Source of the DNA: UBA7446 sp964014735
Lineage (GTDB): Bacteria > Bacteroidota > Bacteroidia > Flavobacteriales > Flavobacteriaceae
Reading direction: 5' to 3'
Assembly (NCBI GenBank): GCA_964014735.1
Contig: CAXHBH010000024.1
Span: 1-22,288, forward strand
DNA: 22,288 nucleotides
Shown here: piece by piece, positions 15,629-22,288 of the stretch
How positions within the stretch are numbered: the stretch's first letter is position 1
Layout: each line of letters starts with the position of its first letter
The notes under the pieces: model-generated
What the model saw: the letters and a program-made list of their open reading frames with translations, nothing else
What the model was told of the DNA's origin: nothing
Database searches by the model: none
Program-made: the position numbers and the translations under genes

Positions 15629-16644
15629 GTCTTAAATGTAACATTTTGATACGAACCATCAAGAATGGCGTCTGTCCATTGTTGATTTGATAAATACCAA
15701 TGAATGGTTTTCACAATGCCTTCTTCAAAACGATGCTTGGGTTCCCACTGTAATTCGCGTCTAATTTTGGTATTATCAATGGCGTAGCGTTTGTCGTGCC
15801 CCAGACGGTCTTTTACAAAGGTGATTAGTGGTAAAGAAGCGCCCTCGGGCCTGCCAAGTGCCTTGTCAGTTTCCCTAATCAAAACTTTTACCAAATCAAT
15901 GTTTTTCCTTTCGTTGAGCCCTCCAATATTATAGGTTTCGCCAACCTTTCCGTGTTCTAAAATCGTTTTTATGGCATGGGCATGGTCTTCCACATAAAGC
16001 CAATCACGGGTGTAGTTACCATCGCCATATATAGGAATTGGTGTTTGGTTTTTTATAGCATCTATACACACCGGAATAAACTTTTCCGGGAACTGGTTTG
16101 GGCCATAATTGTTAGAGCAATTAGAAATCACATTCGGAATTCCGTAAGTCTCGCCATAAGCACGGACAAAATGATCGGAGCTTGCTTTAGAGGCGGAATA
16201 TGGTGAATTGGGCTGATAGGGTGTGCTTTCTGTAAAAAGTCCCGTTTCACCAAGTGTTCCATAGACTTCGTCCGTGCTGATGTGGTAAAACATTTTACCC
16301 GGGCTGTCCCTGAAACATTGCAATAAATTAAGTGTGCCCATAATGTTGGTTTTTGCAAACACAAGGGGGGCTTCAATTGAGCGGTCTACATGTGACTCGG
16401 CGGCCAAATGAACAACGTAGTCAAATGCGTGTTTGACAAATAGCCTTCTTAGAAACTCGTTATCCGAAATATCGCCCTTAATAAAGGTGTAATTTTCCTT
16501 GTCTGCTATTTCGGAAAGGTTGTTTAAATTCCCTGCATAGGTGAGCTTGTCAAGATTAAATACACAATATGAGCTATCCGACACAAAAAGCTTAACTACA
16601 TGCGAGCCAATAAACCCAGCGCCGCCTGTAATGAGAATTTTCAT
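15625..16644 (-). CDS. rfbB: dTDP-glucose 4,6-dehydratase
   Basis: NAD-dependent SDR that turns dTDP-glucose into dTDP-4-keto-6-deoxyglucose. I place the start at the ATG at 16644 (MKILITGGAGFIG), giving 339 residues. A longer frame back to 16752 would add 36 residues that overlap the preceding gene and match nothing in the family. Motifs are GGAGFIG (7-13), LDKLTYAGNLNNL (31-43), HLAAESHVDRSI (79-90), HISTDEVYG with the catalytic Thr124-Asp125-Glu126, Tyr149-x3-Lys153 in YSASK, and NNYGPNQFPEKFIP (178-191). The start lies five bases after the stop of the chain-length-like gene. It is the first of four rhamnose genes in the order B-A-C-D. Confidence 0.96.
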   Translation of the reverse strand: MKILITGGAGFIGSHVVKLFVSDSSYCVFNLDKLTYAGNLNNLSEIADKENYTFIKGDISDNEFLRRLFVKHAFDYVVHLAAESHVDRSIEAPLVFAKTNIMGTLNLLQCFRDSPGKMFYHISTDEVYGTLGETGLFTESTPYQPNSPYSASKASSDHFVRAYGETYGIPNVISNCSNNYGPNQFPEKFIPVCIDAIKNQTPIPIYGDGNYTRDWLYVEDHAHAIKTILEHGKVGETYNIGGLNERKNIDLVKVLIRETDKALGRPEGASLPLITFVKDRLGHDKRYAIDNTKIRRELQWEPKHRFEEGIVKTIHWYLSNQQWTDAILDGSYQNVTFKT

Positions 16645-16649
16645 GCGTT

Positions 16650-17696
16650 TTAACTTTTGCTTTTTAAGAAGGTGTCTAGGCGCAGTGTTAAATAAAATAA
16701 CGACAATAATATTAAGGTCAAAGCAATGCCTTGTATCTTCTTGTTTTTCCAAATGGAATCGTCAAGATAACCTACTTTTGGAAATGCGGACACTACATCA
16801 ATCACGTGCTGCGCCTTTAATTTGGCTAGGCGTATTTCTTCTAATTCTTCTGAAAGTGTAATTTTTCTGTTAAGCAGTGCTATTTCTGCGTTGTCCTCAG
16901 ATGACTCTGACATATATAAATTAGTTCCGTTTGAAAAAGCCTTGTTGGCCTCAACAATTCTTACCTCTTCAAACAGCGACAATAAAGAGTCGGTTTGCAC
17001 AATAGATATTTGTGTAATGGAGTCCATTAGCTCTAAGTTGGAGAGTTGGGTGGCTTGTTGGTCTCTAAAATATGCTACATCGGAAACAGATCCAATCAGC
17101 GGAGGCAGCAAGCTTGGAAAAATATCTTGTTCTGTTGATTCAATTTTTAGCAAATGTATCTTCCTTTCAAAATCATCTATTTGTTTGACGTATTGATTAT
17201 AAGACATTTCTGTGGCTACCAAGGAATCTAGTCCCATTGTATAATCGTTATATTCCTTTAACAAGCTTGTTTTGGTCACAAAAGGGTTTATTTCAAGCGA
17301 TTGAAGCGCTGCTGCTTCAGACAACGAAATCTCAAAAAAAGATGCCAACTGAACAGAGTCTTTTTGAGCAGCAAGATCATTTAGGTATTCTATGTTGCTA
17401 TACAGCTGTCGTGCGCTATCAAAGTGCGGCTCAACTGTAGCTGTGGCAATATATTTTACTGGTAATATGTTTTCTAAAAAAATGCCGCCGATAAGACCTG
17501 TAATACTGGCCAAGGCAAAATACGCAATGCGTTGCCGCACAAAAATAGCGAGGGCTATAAGGGCTTTAAGCACAAATTGTAGAGCGGAGCCAATGGCATG
17601 AAACAACCTAGAGATGCCTCTGCCTATGGAATTAAACAGAACGCCTAAATCAATTTCCTCGCTTTCATTTGTGTTTTTGGGTTTAGATGAGCTCAT
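16650..17696 (-). CDS. Wzz-like chain-length determinant candidate, two-helix membrane protein
   Basis: A 348-residue protein with a polar N terminus, an amphipathic or hydrophobic stretch at about 35-53, a clear membrane segment at about 57-76 (IAYFALASITGLIGGIFLEN), a long charged and partly coiled periplasmic region (about 85-320) and a second membrane segment near the C terminus (about 325-342). Just after the first membrane helix is ILPVKYIATATVEP (77-90), which resembles the LP..Y.A...V start of Wzz/PCP periplasmic domains. The usual proline-rich motif before the second helix is not apparent, and there is no Walker kinase domain. Position directly before rfbB, at the head of the glycan genes, supports control of chain length. 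Flavobacterial versions are often annotated as hypothetical, and this call is moderate. Confidence 0.6.
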   Translation of the reverse strand: MSSSKPKNTNESEEIDLGVLFNSIGRGISRLFHAIGSALQFVLKALIALAIFVRQRIAYFALASITGLIGGIFLENILPVKYIATATVEPHFDSARQLYSNIEYLNDLAAQKDSVQLASFFEISLSEAAALQSLEINPFVTKTSLLKEYNDYTMGLDSLVATEMSYNQYVKQIDDFERKIHLLKIESTEQDIFPSLLPPLIGSVSDVAYFRDQQATQLSNLELMDSITQISIVQTDSLLSLFEEVRIVEANKAFSNGTNLYMSESSEDNAEIALLNRKITLSEELEEIRLAKLKAQHVIDVVSAFPKVGYLDDSIWKNKKIQGIALTLILLSLFYLTLRLDTFLKSKS

Positions 17697-17759
17697 ATTT
17701 TTGTTTGTTTATGTCTACTCTGCGCAAATGCAGAACGGAAATTTTGTGATTTTATTTTA

Positions 17760-19250
17760 TTAAAACTGTTTGCTTAGTGCATTGGCTATTTTTCTATCAT
17801 TTGTCAGCCGGGGTGTTTTGTTCTGCCCTCCCAGTTTTCCAATGTTCTTCATATACTGTTCAAAAGCACCTGTAGGCAAAGGCCTGATAATCAGCGGCCG
17901 TAAAACACCCCCGGTAATTAAATCATCATAATACGTGTTTTGCTTGCGCATAGACAAGTCCAGTGTTTTTGCAAATGTAGACAATTCTGCTGGTGTGCTA
18001 TCAAAAGCAACCCACCATTCGTGGTGTGGCAATCCTTCAGAAGGGGTTATTTGTGGTGCAACAGTAAACTCTGTTACACGAGCATCGTGTAGCTGTAATG
18101 CCTCCTCCATGGCTTGCTCCACCTCTTTTCCAATCACATGTTCGCCAAAAGCTGAAATGAAATGCTTTATTCTTCCGGAAACTATTACACGATACGGCTT
18201 GAGGTTGACAAATTCAACTGTGTCCCCAATATTATATCCCCATAAGCCAGCAGAAGTGTTGAGTATAATGGCGTAATTAACGCCTTTTTTAACATCCGCC
18301 AGTGAAATTCGCGGTGGGTTTTCTTCGTATATTCTATCCGCCTCTACAAACTCATAGAAAATCCCGGCGTCTAGCTGAAGTAACATGCCCTTCTGGTCTG
18401 GGTGGTCTTGAAATGCAATAAAACCTTCAGAGGCTGGATATAACTCTATACTGTCTACTTTCTTCCCTATCAGCTCTTCTAAAACCAATCTGTAAGGCGC
18501 ATAGTTTACGCCGCCATATACAAAGAGTGTGAAGTTTGGAAAAATATCTTTTATTGGTTTTTTACTTTTGGCGCTGAGTCGCTCAAAATACATCTTTACC
18601 CATGGTGGTATCCCGCTAATTAAGCGCATGTCTTGATTGTGAGTTTCTTCTACTATGGCATCAACCTTCTGCTCCCAGTCATCAATGCAGTTTGTTTGCC
18701 AAGAGGGCATTCGGTTTTTTTGTAAATATGAAGGAATATAGTGTGCCACTATTCCCGACAAACGGCCTGTATCAATGCCGTTGGTTTTGGATAAAATTGG
18801 ACTCCCCTGTAAAAAAATCATTTTCCCGCTAACAAAAGAAGCATTTCCAGAGTGGTGAATATAATGAAGTAATGCGTTTTGAGCTGATTTTATATGCATT
18901 GGCATCGATTCTTTTGAGATTGGAATATATTTTACCCCAGATGTGGTTCCTGATGTTTTAGAGAAATACCTCGGTTTGCCAGGCCACAAGATATCTGCTT
19001 GGCCAGCAACAACCTTATCAACATAGGGGCGTAAACCCTCATAATCTCGGATTGGCACATGCTTTCTAAAATCTTCGTAATTGTTTATTTGAGAAAATTG
19101 GTGGTCTTGGCCAAAAGCGGTGTTTTTAGCTTTTTCTAACAACTTTCTAAAGACCTTATCTTGAGTAGCTATTGGGTTTTGTACCCATTTGTTAGTGCTG
19201 TTGACTGCGCGCTTGGCCCATCTTTTTGCGAAAAGCTGTTTGATGCTCAT
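17760..19250 (-). CDS. GH3 auxin-responsive-promoter family protein (acyl-adenylating amido synthetase fold)
   Basis: ANL-superfamily enzyme of 496 residues related to plant GH3 acyl acid amido synthetases, which adenylate a carboxylic acid and couple it to an amine such as an amino acid. Visible signature blocks are the P-loop-like KTSGTTSGVKYIP (98-110), VYGGVNYAPYR (244-254), YPASEGF (271-277), GLWGYNIGDTVEF (335-347), SGRIKHFISAFGEHV (358-372) and a C-terminal GGQNKTPRL with Lys478 as the candidate catalytic lysine. Homologues are widespread in Bacteroidota, but I know of no established bacterial substrate. Its ATG shares one base with the M23 peptidase stop (TAATG), so the two are translationally coupled. 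It is followed by a 63-bp gap before the Wzz-like gene. Confidence 0.88.
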   Translation of the reverse strand: MSIKQLFAKRWAKRAVNSTNKWVQNPIATQDKVFRKLLEKAKNTAFGQDHQFSQINNYEDFRKHVPIRDYEGLRPYVDKVVAGQADILWPGKPRYFSKTSGTTSGVKYIPISKESMPMHIKSAQNALLHYIHHSGNASFVSGKMIFLQGSPILSKTNGIDTGRLSGIVAHYIPSYLQKNRMPSWQTNCIDDWEQKVDAIVEETHNQDMRLISGIPPWVKMYFERLSAKSKKPIKDIFPNFTLFVYGGVNYAPYRLVLEELIGKKVDSIELYPASEGFIAFQDHPDQKGMLLQLDAGIFYEFVEADRIYEENPPRISLADVKKGVNYAIILNTSAGLWGYNIGDTVEFVNLKPYRVIVSGRIKHFISAFGEHVIGKEVEQAMEEALQLHDARVTEFTVAPQITPSEGLPHHEWWVAFDSTPAELSTFAKTLDLSMRKQNTYYDDLITGGVLRPLIIRPLPTGAFEQYMKNIGKLGGQNKTPRLTNDRKIANALSKQF

Positions 19251-20116
19251 TATTCGAAATCTATAAACTCTTCAGGGTTCAAAGCATAACCATCGCTCCA
19301 AAGCTCAAAATGTAAGTGTGGCCCAGTTGTCATGGTACCTGTATTACCTGCAACAGCAATAACTTGGCCTGGTTCAACGGCATCTCCTTGACGAACGTTA
19401 AGTGATGCGTTGTGCTTGTAAACCGAAATGATATTAAATGGGTGGTCAATGATAACAACATAGCCTGTTTCGATTGTCCAGCTAGCGAAAATCACATTGC
19501 CCTCTGCCGCCGATTTAACTGGTGTGTTCAGAGGCACTACAACGTCTACAGCATAGTGCGCTAGCGATGAGTCAAACTCCTGACTAATGGTGCCTGAAAC
19601 AGGCGGGAAAAGGACAAAAGGAATGGTTTGACCAGCAGCCGCCGATAAATTATACTTGTCATCTTGGGCAACCTCTGCGCGAAGCAAAGAGTCTGCTGAT
19701 GAGGTTGAGAAGCCAACTGCGTCGTCAAATTGGATTGTGTCTAACTGCTCCTGGGTTTCCAGCTCTTCAAGATCCAAATCTCCTCTAAGTACTTTATTAA
19801 CAGATAAAATATAACGTTGGCTTCTTAATAAAGCCAGCTGAAGCGAATCCAGGCGGTAGTTATTACGAATTGCTTGGCGCCTTATTTCAGAAGAATCATA
19901 GCCTGGTATGTATTCCTTTAATGGGGTACGTGAAATAACTATAAAGGTAGTGGCAATAAGCAATACAATGATAATACTAACGGTAAGGAAAACATTTAAT
20001 CGGCTAAGCTTGTAGGAGAAGCGCTCTTCAAATGTTTCTTCATTTAGAATAACAAAACGGTACTTGGCAAGCCACCGCTGCCAAAATCCCGGTTTTGTGT
20101 TTTTACTGTTGTCCAT
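19250..20116 (-). CDS. Membrane-anchored M23 (LytM-type) metallopeptidase
   Basis: Putative zinc endopeptidase acting on peptidoglycan cross-links in the periplasm. The 288-residue product has a basic cytoplasmic N terminus, one membrane anchor at about 41-62 (FLTVSIIIVLLIATTFIVIS), a helical linker with probable coiled coil (75-120) and a C-terminal M23 domain (about 170-287). The zinc and catalytic residues are all present: His187 and Asp191 in HYAVD, His235 in YKHN, and His267 and His269 in GPHLHFE. It is therefore probably active and not one of the degenerate LytM activators. It is the first gene of the leftward series and is divergent from tatA across 89 bp. Just upstream of the ATG is a -7-like element on its strand. 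Confidence 0.92.
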   Translation of the reverse strand: MDNSKNTKPGFWQRWLAKYRFVILNEETFEERFSYKLSRLNVFLTVSIIIVLLIATTFIVISRTPLKEYIPGYDSSEIRRQAIRNNYRLDSLQLALLRSQRYILSVNKVLRGDLDLEELETQEQLDTIQFDDAVGFSTSSADSLLRAEVAQDDKYNLSAAAGQTIPFVLFPPVSGTISQEFDSSLAHYAVDVVVPLNTPVKSAAEGNVIFASWTIETGYVVIIDHPFNIISVYKHNASLNVRQGDAVEPGQVIAVAGNTGTMTTGPHLHFELWSDGYALNPEEFIDFE

Positions 20117-20123
20117 ATCTGTG

Positions 20124-20131
20124 CAAATATA
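20124..20131 (-). promoter_or_regulatory. Possible Bacteroidota -7 element for the M23 peptidase gene
   Basis: The minus strand reads TATATTTG, a full match to TAnnTTTG. It ends seven bases before the ATG at 20116, so a transcript would have almost no leader. I see no -33 TTG/TTTG at the expected distance, so this is a weak call. Confidence 0.3.
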
Positions 20132-20182
20132 ACTAGTTGTTTGATAGCTTATGCTGACTTCTGCTAAGTCCGTTTTCTTTGT

Positions 20183-20190
20183 TACATTTG
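20183..20190 (+). promoter_or_regulatory. Possible Bacteroidota -7 element for tatA
   Basis: The plus strand reads TACATTTG, a full match to TAnnTTTG, fifteen bases before the tatA ATG at 20206. The predicted leader is about ten bases, A-rich (AAAAAATCAATAGT before the ATG) and without a Shine-Dalgarno, as is common in this phylum. No clear -33 element is visible. Confidence 0.35.
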
Positions 20191-20205
20191 TAAAAAATCA
20201 ATAGT

Positions 20206-20376
20206 ATGATACTTGCTATTAGTCCTATTCAAATTCTTGTTATTGCGCTTGTTGTGCTCCTTCTGTTTGGTGGAAGAAAAATTCCCGAGCTTATGAAAGG
20301 TCTTGGAACTGGAATAAAGGAATTTAAAAACGCCACCAAAGAAGAAGAGAAAAAAGATGCGTCTAAAGAGGATTAG
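20206..20376 (+). CDS. tatA: Twin-arginine translocase subunit TatA/TatE
   Basis: A short 56-residue protein with the TatA layout. It has a short periplasmic N terminus, one hydrophobic helix (about 5-20, ISPIQILVIALVVLLL), the Phe21-Gly22 hinge, an amphipathic helix (GGRKIPELMKGLGTGIKEF, 22-40) and an acidic/lysine-rich tail. It forms the protein-conducting oligomer of the Tat pathway with TatC, which is not in this window. The length is near the low end for the family. It is the only convincing plus-strand gene here. Its TAG overlaps the TAA of the convergent DUF4837 gene by four bases (20373-20376), so there is no room for a terminator between the two genes. Confidence 0.93.
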   Translation: MILAISPIQILVIALVVLLLFGGRKIPELMKGLGTGIKEFKNATKEEEKKDASKED

Positions 20377-21347
20377 TCCTTTTTTTGTTGTTGCATTGAC
20401 TGCATAATTGCCTCTGTTTCAAATACATAGTCTCTTTTGGCAACAGAAGGTGCAAAAACAAAACCTTCCATAACTAGGTATCGGTTGTTGTTTTTATCAT
20501 TCAATAAAAACTGTAGAAAAGGCCCTGCCATAAAATCTCCTTTTACCTCCCAAGTACCCCTTGTCTCTATTGCTCGTATGCCATCAATGCTGGTCTCATA
20601 AACATAGGGCTCGTATGCTGCTTCAGTGATGAGATGCGTCTTCGCTAACCGCCCCGGGATAAAAGCATGACCAACAGAGTCACGAATACGAATTATATCC
20701 GCTAGCGGTTCTTCAAAATCAAGCTTTGTTGTTGTTGGTAGCTCATATACAATTAGGTTTACATGGCCTTTCCGAATTTCCCGCTGAAACCAAACAGTGC
20801 TGTTTTCTTCCTTAAATACTTTGTATGCTGACGGAATCGTAAGATCTATTCCAAACTTATCCTTAAGGGCACTTTGATTTAATGTTGATTTGAGTGTGCG
20901 CCTTTGACGTTCTGCAAGCTCTCCTTTTTTAAAAGACTTAATAATCCCAGAAGATTGAGACAATACCATTTCTACGAGCGTCGGCGTGTCGGGCGCACTC
21001 AATACCGCCATTTGCTGGGGGGTTGCATATCTGTTTTTGTCTGTTCTTATGACAACTTCTTCACCAAAACCAACCCATAAAATCATTCGGCTCAATCTTG
21101 TAAAGCCTGTGAAAACTTCAGGGGGTATCTGCTTTAAATCATAAAGAGGCTCTTTTTGCGGTAGACCTTCGGCTGGAAAAGCAAAAGCTGCGCGTACCGC
21201 ATCGCCAACTTCTGTTTCCCATAACAAATCAGGCATAACTACAGAAATAGTATTGATGTTTCCGTTGGAAGATTTTATTATAGGTGTTGATGGGCGGCTT
21301 TGACAACCCAAAACAACAAATAATAAAAATAGAATACGTGTGTTCAT
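20373..21347 (-). CDS. DUF4837 family lipoprotein
   Basis: A 324-residue predicted lipoprotein of unknown function, found mainly in Bacteroidota. I start it at the ATG at 21347, because MNTRILFLLFVVLGC is a compact lipoprotein signal peptide with the acylated Cys at position 15. A longer frame from 21386 would add 13 residues that run into pgk and hide the signal. After the signal, the mature protein has no membrane segment and contains aromatic, beta-rich stretches such as TVWFQREIRKGHVNLIVYE, DSVGHAFIPGR and a C-terminal RGTWEVKGDFMAGPF, which I recognise as DUF4837. It lies 19 bp after pgk and is probably cotranscribed with it. It converges on tatA. The molecular role is unknown. Confidence 0.85.
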   Translation of the reverse strand: MNTRILFLLFVVLGCQSRPSTPIIKSSNGNINTISVVMPDLLWETEVGDAVRAAFAFPAEGLPQKEPLYDLKQIPPEVFTGFTRLSRMILWVGFGEEVVIRTDKNRYATPQQMAVLSAPDTPTLVEMVLSQSSGIIKSFKKGELAERQRRTLKSTLNQSALKDKFGIDLTIPSAYKVFKEENSTVWFQREIRKGHVNLIVYELPTTTKLDFEEPLADIIRIRDSVGHAFIPGRLAKTHLITEAAYEPYVYETSIDGIRAIETRGTWEVKGDFMAGPFLQFLLNDKNNNRYLVMEGFVFAPSVAKRDYVFETEAIMQSMQQQKKD

Positions 21348-21366
21348 GAAAGCGTATCCACAATAA

Positions 21367-22288
21367 TTACGCCAACATAGCGGCAATTCCAGGCAGTGTT
21401 TTCCCTTCTAGGCTTTCTAACATGGCCCCTCCACCAGTGGAAACGTAACTAACCTCGTTTTCAAGTTTAAATTGCTTCACTGCTGCAACCGAGTCTCCTC
21501 CACCAACAAGTGAAAAGGCTCCTGTTTTGGTTTGTTCCACGATGCTAGCTCCCAAAGCTAGAGTTCCTTTGGAAAAGTTTTCAAACTCAAAAACACCCAA
21601 AGGGCCATTCCACAAAATGGTTTTGGATTGTTTTACAACAGCGTCAAATTGAGCTTCTGAAAGTGGGCCGGTGTCCATGCCTTCCCAGTCGCTAGGAATT
21701 TCATCAATAGGAAATACTTGCTGAGGAGTGTCGTTTGAAAAGTCTTGGCCCGCACGTACATCCACTGGCAAGTGTACTTGCACCCCTTTTCTTTTTGCTT
21801 GTTCAAGAATAGAAAGGGCTAGTGGCATCTTGTCATCTTCACATATAGATTTCCCAATTTTGCCTCCCTGGGCTTTAATAAAGGTAAAGGCCATGCCTCC
21901 TCCAATAATAAGGAGATCAACCTTTGAAAGTATGTTTTCGATTATGGTGATTTTAGAAGACACCTTTGCTCCGCCCAAAATGGCCAAGACTGGCTTTTCG
22001 CCAGACTTCATTACTTTGTCAATAGCCGTTATTTCTCCTGCCAGCAAATGGCCAAAGCACTTCTTATTTGGGAAAAACTGGGCAACTATTGTTGTTGAAG
22101 CATGTGCGCGGTGCGCGGTGCCAAATGCATCATTTACATACACTGTTCCCAATTTAGACAGGGCTTCTGAAAATGCCTTATCGCCTTTGGTTTCCTCTTC
22201 ATGAAATCGCAGGTTCTCAATTATCATTACCGTGCCTTGTTCCAATGCTGACGCTTGAGCAGTGGCCTTTGGGCCAACAGTTTCATCA
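21367..22288 (-). CDS. pgk: Phosphoglycerate kinase, partial, 5' end off the window
   Basis: Glycolytic kinase that transfers phosphate between 1,3-bisphosphoglycerate and ADP. The frame is open to the right edge, so 306 residues are visible and about 90 N-terminal residues (substrate-binding Arg/Asp motifs) are missing. An in-frame TTG at 22245 is not a start, because the conserved sequence continues upstream (DETVGPKATAQASAL). Seen directly: IIENLRFHEEE, VNDAFGTAHRAHAST, LAGEITAIDKV, ILGGAKVSSKI, IIGGGMAFTF, VDVRAG, ILWNGPLGVFE, LVGGGDSVAAV and STGGGAMLESLEGK, which together make the complete C-terminal ATP-binding domain. It is a housekeeping gene that anchors the right flank as ordinary chromosome. 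Confidence 0.97.
   Translation of the reverse strand, partial: DETVGPKATAQASALEQGTVMIIENLRFHEEETKGDKAFSEALSKLGTVYVNDAFGTAHRAHASTTIVAQFFPNKKCFGHLLAGEITAIDKVMKSGEKPVLAILGGAKVSSKITIIENILSKVDLLIIGGGMAFTFIKAQGGKIGKSICEDDKMPLALSILEQAKRKGVQVHLPVDVRAGQDFSNDTPQQVFPIDEIPSDWEGMDTGPLSEAQFDAVVKQSKTILWNGPLGVFEFENFSKGTLALGASIVEQTKTGAFSLVGGGDSVAAVKQFKLENEVSYVSTGGGAMLESLEGKTLPGIAAMLA

Noticed and set aside
16645..16752. N-terminal extension of rfbB to an ATG at 16752
   Set aside because: It overlaps the Wzz-like gene by about 100 bases, the 36 extra residues match nothing in RmlB, and the nucleotide-binding motif starts right after the ATG at 16644.
17715..17745. TGCATTTG in the gap before the Wzz-like gene as a -7 element
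   Set aside because: It differs from TAnnTTTG at an important base and has no -33 partner, so an internal promoter is not supported.
21348..21386. Longer DUF4837 start at 21386
   Set aside because: It would overlap pgk and put 13 polar residues in front of a clear lipoprotein signal peptide; the start at 21347 fits better.
21728..22204. 158-codon plus-strand ORF opposite pgk
   Set aside because: It is antisense to highly conserved pgk sequence, and its product is a mirror of pgk codon bias with no domain features. The same applies to the other plus-strand frames, apart from tatA.

Overview
The window looks like part of a chromosome from a marine-type member of the Bacteroidota, most likely class Flavobacteriia. 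The evidence is the lineage-typical set of DUF4837 lipoprotein, TatA, M23 peptidase and GH3-family enzyme, matches to the Bacteroidota -7 promoter element (TAnnTTTG), weak or absent Shine-Dalgarno sequences, and a low-GC surface-polysaccharide locus. This placement comes from gene content recognised by eye, not from a database search.

Right flank (about 20.2-22.3 kb): the C-terminal three quarters of phosphoglycerate kinase (pgk) and a DUF4837 lipoprotein read leftward. A 56-codon tatA reads rightward and converges on the DUF4837 gene, so the two stop codons overlap. An 89-bp divergent region then leads into the long leftward gene series.

Centre right (12.4-20.1 kb): a membrane-anchored M23 peptidase, a GH3-family adenylating enzyme, a chain-length-determinant-like two-helix membrane protein, rfbB-rfbA-rfbC-rfbD for dTDP-L-rhamnose, and a UDP-glucuronate 4-epimerase. 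RfbD lacks its usual C-terminal end, exactly where the more AT-rich part of the locus begins.

Centre left (1.8-12.3 kb): an AT-rich serotype-like cassette encoding a Wzx flippase, UDP-galactopyranose mutase, a GT2 transferase (candidate galactofuranosyltransferase), a methyltransferase, a GT4 transferase, an unassigned extended SDR, two tandem Wzy/WaaL-like membrane proteins, a GT26 (WecG/TagA/CpsF) transferase and a GDP-mannose 3,5-epimerase-like enzyme. At the left edge, UDP-glucose dehydrogenase (ugd) and a UDP-glucuronate decarboxylase, which runs off the window, have base composition closer to the right flank.

All genes from 20116 down to base 1 read leftward. Many overlap by 1 or 4 bases (ATGA, TTGA or TAATG junctions), so they are probably one or a few translationally coupled transcripts. 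Together they predict a Wzx/Wzy-type O-antigen or capsule. Precursors available from genes here are dTDP-L-Rha (if the truncated RfbD works), UDP-GlcA, UDP-GalA, UDP-Xyl, UDP-Galf and GDP-L-Gal/L-Gul. Only three glycosyltransferases are visible, and no initiating phosphoglycosyltransferase is seen, so more genes probably lie to the left.

There is no gene-free stretch longer than 300 bases. The largest gaps are 12317-12427 (111 bp, nothing convincing), 20117-20205 (89 bp, divergent promoters) and 17697-17759 (63 bp). I saw no tRNA, rRNA, CRISPR array, insertion sequence or phage gene.
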